A stretch of DNA of 64,000 nucleotides, taken from NCBI GenBank assembly GCA_964016985.1, contig OZ024826.1, positions 8,853,855 to 8,917,854 on the forward strand. The letters run 5' to 3'. Shown piece by piece: positions 24,201-38,300 of the stretch; the stretch's first letter is position 1, and the number at the start of each line of letters is the position of its first letter. A program made the position numbers and the translations under genes. The notes under the pieces are model-generated. The model made no database searches and was not told the origin of the DNA. It saw nothing but the letters and a program-made list of their open reading frames with translations. Source of the stretch: Anodontia alba. Lineage: Eukaryota > Mollusca > Bivalvia > Lucinida > Lucinidae.

Positions 24201-25679
24201 TTGTTGTACTTGATAGATTTTCAGCTCAACAAAGGAGAAAACTTTTGTGTCTTCTTGTTTGCTTTATACTACGCGCAAATCCCTTTCAGAAAAGGATGTA
24301 CTCTTAAAGGAAAGTATTTGCTCAGAAATTGAACATTTCTTTTTCCTATTAGGGTAGGCCACTTTTCAGAATGGAAACAAAACAATTTTGACAGAAATGT
24401 CTCCCTTGAACCTTTCCTTTGTACTAAAAGGCATCTTGATAGTTATGTAATGTAACCGAGTGTCATTCGATAGATTACCGTTGTATACTGTACTAGTTAC
24501 ATGTAAATAATTTTTTCTGAAGATGTTTTTAACTACTTTTCACGTATCTGTAGCTGGAAAAGTTCTCTCACGCGCACCTCATTGTTATTCATTAAGACTG
24601 TATGACGTCACGTAGAAATTATAATTGCTCTTATTTCAATTATAATCATCTAGATTCAGTTCAATAATTAATTTTTCGTAATATTTGTGAAAAAAAAAGT
24701 CCATATTTGTTGAAAAGTTATCTTACAATATGTCAATATGCCATGCTACCTATAAGCTCCGCCCTCTTTTACTGCCCACAAATAGACCTACACTTGGGAA
24801 TCTGTTGGCTGGAGTGCTAGTGGCTTTTAAATTAATGTCAGTTTCAAAATATTCAGTCTGGTTAGCAAAATAAAATACATTTTAAACAGCAAATGGATAA
24901 TTCGTTTGATATAAATAAACATAAAAAAATATTTTCTAAATGTTTAATTCATAGTTTAACAATACATATCATTGGCATTTCATATATGACAAACTACTTT
25001 CATCAATTTGACGAGTATGAACCATAACATCAGTACAACAAAGGTTATCAGAAGACAACGAAGCGCACCTTTGGGTGCATGCCACTAATGGAATCCGTTT
25101 GTAATGTTGTTTTATCATGTCTATAAGATTCTGACGTCCCTTACGGTGCTATAGTCATAACATAAAGACCATAACATTTACAGCTAAGGAGAAAAACCAA
25201 ACAAAGTCAGTGAACTAGAAAAAATAGATCAAGGTCAAATACGTATGATTAGCACCGGCTGTCCTTTCTCAGAAATATGAATGAAGTTACCCAGAAGAGG
25301 CCTAGTCACGAAGCACCGTCTCATCACGAAAACATGCCTATATAATGTTGACCCCTTAAACTCCACTTTTATATAGTAAAACTAGGTTTTACAGAGGTAT
25401 ACATTATTTTTCTTATTTCTGCTCAAAAACATACATTATTTTTCTTATTTCTGCTCAAAAACATAGGTTGTGGTAACACGTTAGAACTGCCTCGGCGAGG
25501 CGATTCTAACGAGTACCCACAATCTATGTTTTGGTAAGGAATTTGAAAAATATCAGAATTTTTATCTGAAAACTTTCAGTTTTTGGTGGTGAAATTTTCA
25601 ATATATTTGAATTGGCGTGTTTTCGTAATGTTTTCGAGGCACAGAAGGACAAGACACGACACAACGGCACAGTTGCACA

Positions 25680-25744
<65 letters not shown>

Positions 25745-25795
25745 CTGCAACAGAAGCACCGTCATAGAAGTGTCAGAAATAAAGACTGTGTGTGT

Positions 25796-25834
<39 letters not shown>

Positions 25835-28800
25835 GGATAGGCCCCGCCTTTAATCCTGATGAAGCTCAAAATTAGGAAGCACATAGGTTCCTCAGCCTTA
25901 TCAAGGAAACATTGCAGTTACATAAAGTATCACAAAAATTCGAGTCTGATTGTAAGTCTTCCGATTGTGCAACAGTACAATGAACATGATTTCTATTATT
26001 TATGAATCCATAAGCACGCATTTTCTTTGACGAAAGAATTGATTTTATTTTATTGACTCATAAATATGAGTACATACGCATGCTGAGAGATCGCTGCAGT
26101 ATTCTTGCAGTATTAATGAGCGCGAGGAAATAGAAAACAAAGCAGTTATTTATTCATCTTGTGAGAAATGCCGTGGTGCATCTTTTTTTTTTGCTTAGAT
26201 AGAGACGAATGTTATACAACTTAATATGCAAGGTGGGCAATTGTTCAAAGTGTCGGAACTCGTGTATGCTTTCAAATAACCTAGACATAATTAATTTAAG
26301 GTGCAGATGAAAATTAATAATACGTTTATTTTTTTGTTCACAGAAAATACTGCTTGACATTTCCTCCGGAGACAATTAAAAGATGACGATGACAATAAAA
26401 AAAAAATGCATTCTGGGGATGTTTGAAAAGCTCAGTATATTGTGCATTGCCTTGCAACACTAGACTGGCATCACGAAAACATGCCTATATAATTTTGACC
26501 CCCTTAAACCCCACTTTTATATAGTAAAACTGGGGTTTACAGGGGTATACATTATTTTTATTATTTCTGCTCAAAACATAGATTGTGGGTACTCGTTAGA
26601 ACCGCCTCGTCGAGGCGGTTCTAACGAGTACCCACAATCTATGTTTTGTGCAGAAATATGAAAAATATCAGAATTTTTTATCTGAAAATTTTCATTTTTT
26701 TGGTGGTAAAATTTTCAATATAGTTGAATAGGCGTGTTTTCATAATGCATATCTCCTGCACCCTTCCAAATACCACCCATGACTAAAACTGCATAGTTTT
26801 AACCTTTGAATACACTGTTGTAAAGCGTCAGGGTCAGGGGAATGAAAACATGTGGAAAGGAAATAATTTCAACTTGGAAATATGTACCTCACATCTCATT
26901 TGGAGTCAACTTGGGAGAAAAGAGGGAGTAAATTCTTTTCTTTAAAGGCTCCATATCCCTCCCAAAAAAGCGTTTTTATCCAAGAAAGATTTAATAAATT
27001 GATATATAGTATCAATATGATCATAAAATGCAGCATCTGACAGCCTGTAAAATTTCAGTTAGTCTCTCGTTTTTGAACTGAATCAAAAATTAATTATTTT
27101 TTATCATATATTTGAATTAATGTTGGCAACATTAATTCAGAGATACGATAAAAAATCATTTCATTTCAAGAATGAGAGACTAACTGAAATTTTACAGGCT
27201 ATCAGGTGCCACATTTTATGATTGTATTAATACCATGTATCAATTTATTAAACCTTTCTTGGACAATAAAATGTCTATTTTTGAGGGATATGGAGCCTTT
27301 AAAAGTAGGTAAACATGTCTCTATCTGCGAACGTTATTTCGGTTTGAACAATGGCAGCAAAATCTCTGAAAGTTTAAGTTTGCTATGATCCTGAACCACA
27401 GTTTTATAACTAAATTAAGAGCCTGACTTAATGATACTGCTATCAGAAAGGGCTTTTTTTTTACACTTTTTGTAGATAGATGAGTGGCGATACCATACTT
27501 ACACTATGCACGGTTGACTCTCATTAACTCGACCTCGCTTATCTCGAATAACCGCTTATCTCAAGGTGAAAATCTTGTCTCTGCCTAAACATGAAAATCT
27601 AACAAGTAAAACAATATTGTGGAAAAGAGGAGAAATTGCTCCCAAGGAGCAATTTCTCCTCTTTTCCACAATATTTTCGATATATCTCCAACTTCAAGAG
27701 GTCAGTTACATATAAATTTGTTTAAATGTGGTTGTTCGAATTATTTTTTCCTCAATTCTGAAAATCTGATATGTCGAGGTATGCATATCTCGAAGTATTT
27801 CAGAGAGTCCCTTTGAATTCGAGATAACGAGAGTCGATTGTATTTGAAAACTTTAACTCCATACCATAAGTATCCTAAAATTTTGAACAAATCAGTATTT
27901 TTACCTATTCATCTGTCTAAAAAGTTGGGTGAGTGGCAAACAGAGCCTGATCAGACGGCGCGTTTTGTAGCATCTGATCTGGGTCTAAACTGTTTGCTTA
28001 GGACTGTCGGCTTGAATACTTAATGGTAAATACGGTAGGGAAATTTACAGCGTTATAGTAGGACTGTTCAATTACCAACTTCAGGAAACTGTTAACAACG
28101 TTAACGTTTTGCACTCTGGGTAAATATGTTCAGCAGAAGGCATATTGAAAAAAAAGAAAAGAGTTTTGACATTTTTGACATTCCATGCAAATTGAGTCAG
28201 ATCGAGACAATTTGCATGAAATGTAAAATCCTATTTTCCTAGATCTGCTGAATTAAACCAGAGAATGGTACATGTAGAGGTTAAGTCTAATGTCATGTAA
28301 GAGATGAATATATGGAAACCTGTTGTTGGGTTATCATTTTGGAAGTATTTATCGCTTAGCACTCTGGGTAAAATTATTAGCAGACGACATATTAAAATAT
28401 TTTACCAGTATGTCGTCTGCTGAATTAGTCATGTGTGTGGTAAAGGCTATTCAGATTTTAAGCGCTGCATTCTAGAAGAAACCGTGTATGATATTTTACA
28501 CTGCTATATTGGAAAAGCTAAATTTGTGAAGATGAAGCTCACAAAAAAGTTCTTGGTTCCCTGCAGTCTTTCGGCATTTAGATATCTTTTAATTTTATGT
28601 ACCAACATTATGTTACAATTTACCTTCAAAAACATGGCTTTAAGTCTTGACAAAAAAAAGTTAAGTACAACAACATGCATGTTTTCAACACACTAGATTT
28701 AGTACGGTTTTGCAATAAATTCTACCACATTTATAATATACCTTTATCATATGCTGAAACATTTTCTGTTACTTTTTTCTGAAGTATAAGGGTTTGTATC

Positions 28801-31800
28801 ACATTTTCCTAGAACAGAGATAACTGTCGCGCAGACATCGCCCAATGTGTTATAATGCTCCCCTTACAGTGAAATTCAAAATTACGACAGGCGACAATGC
28901 GATGAAAATATATGGACAATTCACGTTTTTGGCTATTTACAGTCAACTGTATACAGCAAATTTAACGTTTTTTTTTTTGTTTTGTTTTGTTTTTGACTAT
29001 TTACAATTGACTGTAAATAACCAATTTAACGTTTTATGGCTATTTACAGTTGACTGTAAATAGCCACTCTGAAAAAACAAAACAAAACAAAACTATACAT
29101 ATGATTGCCGTCTGCTACAATTCTGAAAGAAAATTAAAAAGGTTATGATAGGTTTCCGAATGAAGAGATCTCTAAACAATGATTTATACAAACTACAGGA
29201 ATCTAATCTTTAAGACTCCCACTGTCAACACTACATTTTTACTGGCCACTTGGATTTGAGAGAGGTTTGGAGCACCGCTAGACTAGTAGATGCATTCTAT
29301 TTTTCAAAATGCAGAACGTTTACGTTCAAGTTAGTGTCAAGCTCACTACAATATAAAAGCAGGCACACATGTTTGTGCAAACTGAAAGCAACGGCACAAT
29401 ACAACAGCAATAACAGCAACAACAAGTGTTTTGCAAAGTATGAATTGCGTCGGATCAGACCCATCGTCTGAAAAAAATGCAACCGTATGTATCTTTTGTA
29501 TCCGCAAGGAAAGAGCTGAGCAAATAGTTCAGATCCAGATCAGACGCCGCATACATGCGGCGTCTGATCTTGGTCTACACTATTTGTCATTCATCCTGCG
29601 ATTTCTAGATACATCAATGAACAGTAAAATAGACTGATAATTAGAGAAAAATATGGTAAGGAGTTAAGGTGCCCGAATATTTAGGGTAAATGCGCTGTGT
29701 GATTATGATAATTGCTCCGTTATAATGTAAATATTTCCAGGTCATCCCGTCCATGTCCAAGTACAGTTATACATAATCAGTATTGATACAATCAGCGAAA
29801 GTAACATGGTAAGTACAGACATAAAGTTAAATCGTGTTACACTAAATATTCGAACACATTAATTCCTGATCATACACGTCCTAAAATATCAGGAAGTCCA
29901 TTTTAACATTTTGCGTTATTGTTACATTTGCCGTTGTTATTACATTTTCGCTGTTGTTACATTTTGCGTTATGGTGACATTTTCCTTTGTTGATATATTT
30001 TGCGTTGTGTTATATTTTGCGTTCTTATTACATTCTCTGTTGTTATCACATTTTGTGTTTTTGATACATTTGCGTTGTTCTTACATTTTGCATTGTTTAA
30101 TATGCTTTGCGTCGTAATTTAAGAAATGAAAGTGAATTTGCTGATGTTCATTGAAGTACGAAGACAATCGGGTCACGAGCAACGTAAGTGAACCTCAAAG
30201 CAGCCCATGTAAACTTTGCTCGTGACCTAATCTTGTTCATACTTCAATAAACATTAAATAAATTGCCTTTATTACTTATGTATATTATTTTCCATCCATT
30301 ATTTGCTGAAAAGTCTGCTTCGAGGGCAAAAATTGGAACATGAAAACGACTGCACGCAGTTTTCTTATTAACCGCGGGACAGCTTCGTTGACGTCGTAAC
30401 CTCGGCATCGTCCAATCATACTGGAGAGAACCATTGTTTATTTTGACGTCATGGTTATGTGCCAGCGCGTGTAGTTTGAACAACATTATGCATCAATAGT
30501 TAACAAAAGGGATTTTCTGTAAAAACATTGTGAATGTGAAGTTAGATTTTGCATTATTGTTACGTTTTGCGTTATTGTTATATTTTACGTTGTTGTTACA
30601 TTTGACGTTCTTGTTACATTTAACGTTTTTGTTACATTTGCGATCTTGTTGAAGATCTTGTTACATTAGGGTTCTTGTTATATTTGCGATCTTGTTACAG
30701 ATCTTGTTACACTTCCGATCTTGTTACAGATCTCGTTACACTTGCGTTCTTGTTACATTTGCGTTCTTGTTATATTTGCGTTCTTGTAATAGTTGTTGAT
30801 ATGTCCAGAAATGACGAATGAGTAGCAAACAGTATGATCTACTCAATTTTCTCAGGCCTGACGTATGGGGACTGGATACACTTAAGGCGTTTCCCACAAT
30901 TATATATAAAGGGGCATTTTTGTGATTCCCAGTGTGTCTAATAGAGTATATCCTGATGAAACACCACAGATCGCTGGATCTACATTGTTTGCTCAGGCCT
31001 GACTTAAGGTAAATACTGTACGGCTTGTCGGTAAATTAAGGCAAGGATCCTTGTCGTATATGTGCGGACTTTGGATAGCCAAGGATGCAAACATTTCTTC
31101 AAGTTGTGACTCAGACATTGTATATAGATAAAGCATTTATCGGATTATGCGGCTTCGCTGATCTGAACCAGTTCTCTCTGCTTGTATCTACGAAGACTTA
31201 TAAGAATCGCAGTTTGAGAAAACGCATCTTCTGACATGTGCGCCAAAGGAAACCATTACAAAACACGCCTATTCAAATACAGTCGACTCTCGATATCTCG
31301 AATTCCAAGGGACGCTCTGAGATATCCGTACCTCGACATAGCAGATTTGCAGAATTGAGGAAAAATAATTCGAACAACCACATCTAACAAATATATATGC
31401 TTTTGGACTCTTGAAGTTAGAGATATATTGAAAACATTGTGGAAAAGAGGAGAAATTGCTCTTTTGGAGCAATTTCTCTTCTTTTCCACAATATTTTTTT
31501 TTTTACCTGTTGTTAGATTTCCATGTTAAGGCAGGGACCAGATTTTCACTTCGAGATAAGCGGTTATTCGAGAAAAGCGAGTTCGAGACAACGAGAAAGA
31601 GTCTACTGTATATTGAAACATTGAAAGTTTTCAGAATAAAATTCTGATATTCTTCACATTTCTTCTCAAAACATAGATTGTGGGTACTCGTTAAAACCGC
31701 CTCGGCGGTTGAGATGTAGGAACATCCCCGATACCTTCAGATCACGTTACTCATTACAAAAAACATGCCTATTCAAATATACTGAACATTTTACCACAAA

Positions 31801-34800
31801 AAGAAAACGAAAATTTTCAGACAAACATCTGATATTTTCGTATTTCTGCTCAAAACATAGACTGTGGATACTCGTAAAAACCGCCTAGGCGAGGCGGTTC
31901 TAATGAGTACTCACAATCTGTTGTTTTAGCAAAATAAGAAAAATAATGTTTACCCATGTAAACCCCAGTTTCACTATATAAAAATGGAGTTTAAGAGGGT
32001 CAAAATTATATAGGAACGTTTTAGTGATGTTGAGTAGAACGTTTTCGTAATAATGAATGCATATGTGCAATCTTTAAGACATAGTTCTATTAATTCAAAC
32101 TATATATATATACATTATCTTCGTCTGCTTTCACGGCTGATATTATTAAGGAGAAATTCTAAGTAAGTATCAATGGTTTCGTTCTGCTCCTTTATTTTGT
32201 ATTGTTACAGTATTATATCTGTACACATATATATCTTGTGAAATAAATATTTTGAGACCTTTTGCTTTATTTCATCATAGCGTGATTATTTGTTTCACTG
32301 TGATATATCACAGATGAGGCAGTGGACCCTTTATGCGGACAGAACATATGCTTGTAACTTAGAGCTGCATCAGTATTCAGAGCGAGGTTTCACGCAAACA
32401 AAACCAGTTTAGACTCAACAGTAATGTTTCTACTGACCATTGGATTTCTCGGTTACAGTCTTTGGTTTGTGCGTCAGTGGTTTCATATGTTTTGTTTGCT
32501 TTATCATAGTCTGTTCCTCATCTCTCGTTCTTTTGGTGCCTCGGGGAATTGTATAGCATTTCCTGCATACGTCTCATATTTTATCTAACTAAACTAAAGA
32601 TTTGGTCTAACACCGAGAGGAAATATAAACGGAGAGGCTGCACTGACTGACATGCCATTACGAAAACATGCCTATTCAAATATACTGACAATTTTACCAC
32701 CAAAAAATGAAAATTGCGCGGACTGAGCTGAATCTTTGCTTCATCACGAAAACATACCTATATAATACTGACCCCCTTAAACCCCACTTTTATATAGTAA
32801 AACTGGGGTTTACAGGGGTATACATTATTTTTCTTATTTCTGCTCAAAAACATAGATTGTGGGTACTCGTTAGAACCGCCTCGCCGAGGCGGTTCTAACG
32901 AGTACCTACAATCTATGTTTTGAGCAGAAATATGAAAAATATCAGCGTTTTTTATCTGAAAATTTTCAGTTTTTGGAGGTGAAATTTTCTATATGTTTGA
33001 ATAGGCGTGTTTTCGTAATGAGTAGTGAATTCCTTAAAAAAGGTATCAATTCCCCTGAACTATCAGCCAAACAGTCGTGGTACCGTTATGTATCATTTAG
33101 TGCCATGCTTTATCATAGTGCAGTGTTTTTCGACAAAGTCATATCAATATCACAGTGGACATAAATTGAAAACAACAAATGTATAAAAATAAATGCATGT
33201 CATAACTGTCAGGCATACAAGCTCGTTTTTGAAATCGTACAGCATGACAGCATGTTATGATTGAGTAAATAAAGCAATGGTAGAGAAATATTTAACGGTC
33301 AAATTTAAAAGAACTATGAACAAATGGTAAAGCGAAAGACGCAAAAATCAAGCAAGCTATTTCAGTTGATAATAATATTTTCTGTCTCAACAGCCATTAC
33401 ATATTTATATTGCGGTATGTCTAAATGACGAAACGAAGCTGTCGTGCGAGAAAGGTGCGCACAGCGGTGAAATTAGACGTCGTCCCTGTTCCCAGCGTTT
33501 CATTGTACATAGAATGTGGTGTGCCTTTGACAAAGAAACTGTCAGAATTCTGTATGTAAAGTGAACTTTGTTTTAAGAGCCTTTATTTTAATACTGGAAA
33601 ATTGCAAACAACTGGCTACTTTTCTTCGTAACTTATCTCGTTTTTTTGTTTTTTTTTTTTGTTTTTTTTTTCTAGATGCGTCTTCATTTATTTTACATGG
33701 GATTATTAAGCCCATTCCTGCATTTCGGAAAATGGAATTCCGCTTCATCCGGCTCTAGGAGACGTATGCAGCCCTAAAACTACATTGCTGCCAAATGAAG
33801 AGTCTCAGTTAAACCGAAATTTCTATTTTCGTTATTCGATGTTATTTATTTCCAAAGTCAACGTGTATAGGCTTTATTTGCAGGACTTTTCAATGGGCAT
33901 GTTTGTCCGTCAGGTCTGGAACGACACTCGACTATCATACAAGCCTCTACCAGGTTTTGTTCTTCTGGAGTTGGATTATACACTAATGAATAAAGTTTGG
34001 ATACCTGATCTCTTCTTTCCATCGGAGAAGAAAGCCGAAGTACATAAAGTGACAGTACCCAATAAGCTTATGCACATATATCCAGGAGGAAGGATAGTAT
34101 ATAGTCAAAGGTACGGTCTCGTCTCTTCCAAACAGATTGGCTGCTACTAAGGAACACTGTTTCTTCTGTTGCACTTCGTCGTGTTTCATCAAACTTATAT
34201 AAGCCTTATCTTGCATAAAAAATGCTTTTGGGCCATAAAATTAACACGTCTATGTAATACAGATCTCAATATGTCCCTTATTTATGGTAAAAACGAGGGT
34301 ATACAGGGGTACTATTACGCGAATTGTTAGATTTTTCTCAGTTTTAACAGTAAACAACTCAAGAAAGAGCTACAGTTACAAAACATAGCCTACCAATGAC
34401 ATTTGGAGGAAGGGTAGATAAACTAGAACAAAACAATAAGACAAAAATTAGGACACAACATGGAAAAGCATTACGAAAACACACCTATTCAAATATATTG
34501 AAAAGTTCACCACCAAAAACTGAAAATTTTCAGATAAAAAATCCTGATATTTGTTTTATATTTCTGCTCAAAACATAGATTGTGGGTACTCGTTAGAACC
34601 GCCTCGCCGAAGCGGTTCTAACGAGTACCACAATGTATGTTTTTAAGGAAAATAATATATACCCAGTTTTACTATACAAAAGAGGGGTATAAGGGGGGTC
34701 AACATTATATAGGTATGTTTTCGTCTTGACCAACGGCGAACAGCTGCAAGGCCTACAAAGAACGAACAACACTAGAAGCACCTCCCTAGAACGATCAGTA

Positions 34801-35357
34801 GATAAAAGAACCAGGGCTGAGCGGGTTTTTATATCGATCTTACTGGTGCCAACGCTTCATCCTAGTTTCAAATTGTTCAAATGTTGTAAAGACTATAAAA
34901 CAAATTATTCGGTCCGCGTTGAGGCTCCCTAATTTAGTCACTGAAACATCAGAGAAAAACGTGTTAATCAAATTAAATCATGAACCAGGCATGAGGACGT
35001 TTGGCAAACACCTCAGACACTGATAGCCAGAACTCTTGAAAACCAATAGTTGAACCATAGAGAGTCAGACATCAACCTCTAATGCAAGTTATAGATATGC
35101 CTGCCACCGAGCCTGCCACCTTGTGAGTCTGAAACCTGACCTACCGTCTTTAAATGAAGGAGGAATGCATAGCATTCAGTCGATCGCATAATCTCTATTT
35201 TATACCCTTTATTTTTATTGTGGGTCTTTTTAATTCTTCTGAAACATAGGATTTCCCAATATTTTTTTCTAAATGTGTCAACTAGTTTATTTGCAGAAGT
35301 GTTTCTAAACTTATTATTATCAATCAATTCGGAGCGAACAAGCACGGTTTCATGTTG

Positions 35358-35388
<31 letters not shown>

Positions 35389-38300
35389 TTTTTCATTATT
35401 TATCGTAGAAATGCAATGTGCAACATAGGCTAAGAAAGATAACTGTCCAGCTAAATAACTTGTATGTCTCAATGAAAACATATGTTGTGGATAATCATTA
35501 GAAGTGGAGGAGCTTCGTATGAGTATTATAACATTTATTTTTGTGAATAATAACAAAAAAAACCAAAAAAAAACAAAAAACATCAACTACAAGTAAAAAA
35601 ATAAAAAAATAAAAATTGAGCCGGGCCACTCCACTTTCTACAAGATCGCATAGATAGCGCTCAGCAAAGCCTCAGATCAATATGTGCATCTGCACAGTCT
35701 GATCAGTCTCCAAAGAACACTCTGTAGGTAAGCAAGGATCAGAAGTGTCTTCTGACGGAAAACGAATACACTGATAAGTCTCGGGGGATGCACGGACTGA
35801 TCTGTGTCTTGACGTGGGATTGGGTTGGCAGGAGGAGGTGGTGGGCGCACATGCAATATTGTAAGAAATAATGTTACTCGGCTCAAAAGGTATTTATAAG
35901 AAGACCAAATCTAAAAACACTTATAATTACTGATACATATTCTGTTTGTAGGATATCTGCAACTATGAAGTGCAACTTTGATTTGCGGAAATACCCTATG
36001 GATTCTCAGCATTGCGTGGTTGAAATAGAAAGTTGTACGTATGGTACTATTTTTTAAATGTTTTGTCTTTGTGCTCACCCCGCGAGGAAGCGTAGGGCAT
36101 TTGTAATTGTAATATTGTGTCCATTTGTGGTTCCGTGTTTCTGTGATTCCGCCAAGCGTCGTATCCGAGATATAAAGCTTTAACCATATGGAACATTTAG
36201 TCACGCATGTACTTAGTTTGATGAGACGATATGTCGCGATCAAAAAAGGCATCCGCTGTCCTCTTAGTTTTTGAGTTATCTGCTCTAGCCAAATATTATT
36301 TCCGAAGTGGAGCATGGGTTAAAGTAGCATTCCTATCGTCCATAACTGTGTTTCCGTGGTTCCGTCACACTCTCAGTCCGGATCCTAACTCTTAAACCTT
36401 GTGGATTTTTTCATGAACTTCAAACGTATACTTAGGTAGATGCGATCATGAAATTTTTCAGCGGCGGAAATTGGTAATTTTAACAATCTTTTCGTCCGCG
36501 GTTCCGTGTTTCCGTCATACTTCATTTTCGATGTATAACTATTTTACCCTGTAGAATATTTTCATGAAAATTCACACACATACTTAGGTTGATTAAACGA
36601 TTGTGACGCTACAACGAAAGGCAATACTTGCCATCTTGACATATGAGGTATCCAACTTTTTTTTTGTTTCTGGACTCAATCTCTTTAACCCTGTAGACTA
36701 TTTTCATGAAACTTTACACACATACTTAGTGATGAATGGATATGTTGCGATCAAGAAATTTAAAACCTCTTATAATGCTGCGGGGACTTTGGCCTTGATT
36801 TAACGTACTGTTATTGAAAACCAGCAATAACAATAATAATAATAAAACAATAATAATAACAATTATAGTAACAAATAGAAGTGGTGCTTAGGACAAATTT
36901 GGCAAAGAACACCAGTACGTGGTAGCCCTTTAGTAGAGCAGCTAAAATACTGCTTTGTTAGTGGAAGTCTTTTGAGCAAACCACTACAGTGACACCGGCC
37001 TAGTGGTAAGACAACATAATGGTAGTAGCATTATTATTGCCCAACGGTAACTTTAGAAAGCATTTAGAAGTTGTAAATTTAACTTAGTCATTAAAGATTT
37101 CAAGTGCAAAAGTCTAAATATCATCTTAAGAATAAAGTAGGGTGTCATAGAACCTTTTTATTTCTGCAACAGACAAGCGTGTTTCGTTCAGCTAGGCTCC
37201 GTCAGTGTTGTTCATAGATATTTGACAATGAACAACAGTACAGGAATGAAGCAAAGGAATGTAGAAGCCTCATAAAAGCTTCAAAGATTCAATTTATTAA
37301 GGTGAATAGGTCGGTGATATCTTTGGTTGTATCTGTAACACTATTTAACATTTTTGATGCCTTAGTTTAATCATATTTCCTTTCAAGACGTTAATGTATA
37401 CATATAACAAATAAGACATTTTATAGGATTAGAACAAAAGCAGTCTGCTTGTTTGGTTCCTCTCCCTAATATGAATATTATGCATATACAGTGTGACGGA
37501 AAATCTGTATTATCAAGTAATGAAATAGCTAATACAGTACATGTCAAATAAAACAAAAGAAGTCGCATGTTATGTCATGGTTGTTCGGTAGATATGCTTG
37601 TCGAAGAAAAATAATATACATGCAGTTCTATTCAATAATGAATTAGATCTTTACATCTTGAATAAAGTGTAATATATGGTTAAGACGATTAATAATACAA
37701 ATGTACGTTTTCATAAGCAGATTACTTTCTTATTCTAACATGTGCTTTCATTTATAAAGCCCGATGTGGCTTATTTCATTGATATATACGTGCTAGGAAA
37801 CATTAAAGGATGTAAAAATTCCATCTGTTTGATACAGTTCTTATTGAACACATCAAATTTAATGTTAATTTCGGGAATGCATTGCTGGATATTTATTTTT
37901 ACTTCATGAAAAGCATTTGTATGTTTTATAGTAACATAACGCCAACAGTACAGAAAGGATTTACATTTGGCTAGCAGATATAAGGAGCTCTCTCTCTCTC
38001 TATATATATATATATCAAGTCAATATGTGTATGTACCACAATTAACATAATTATTTGGTCACCTAACCTCCTAACCATGATTATCCTTATCATGATCAAG
38101 TCTATTTAAACCTGTCGACGTTTCTAGAAACTGCTGGATTAAGTGGCAAATAGTGTTGACATTGATTAGTCGCGTTCTTTGACGTCTGATCTAGCATTAC
38201 GAAAACACGCCTATTCAAATATATAGATAATTTAACCTCTAAAAACTGAAAATTTTCGGATATAAACTTTGATTTTTTTTGTTTTGTATTTCTGTTCAAA

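Noticed and set aside
25524..25840. Cys/Val- and Thr/His-rich frames
   Set aside because: Products of the AC/GT microsatellites, not genes.
30244..30486. 80-codon minus-strand frame
   Set aside because: Lies between minisatellite blocks; no similarity or splice support that I can see.
35911..36315. 134-codon minus-strand frame
   Set aside because: Overlaps receptor exon 6 and the degenerate tandem repeats on the other strand; a chance opposite-strand frame.
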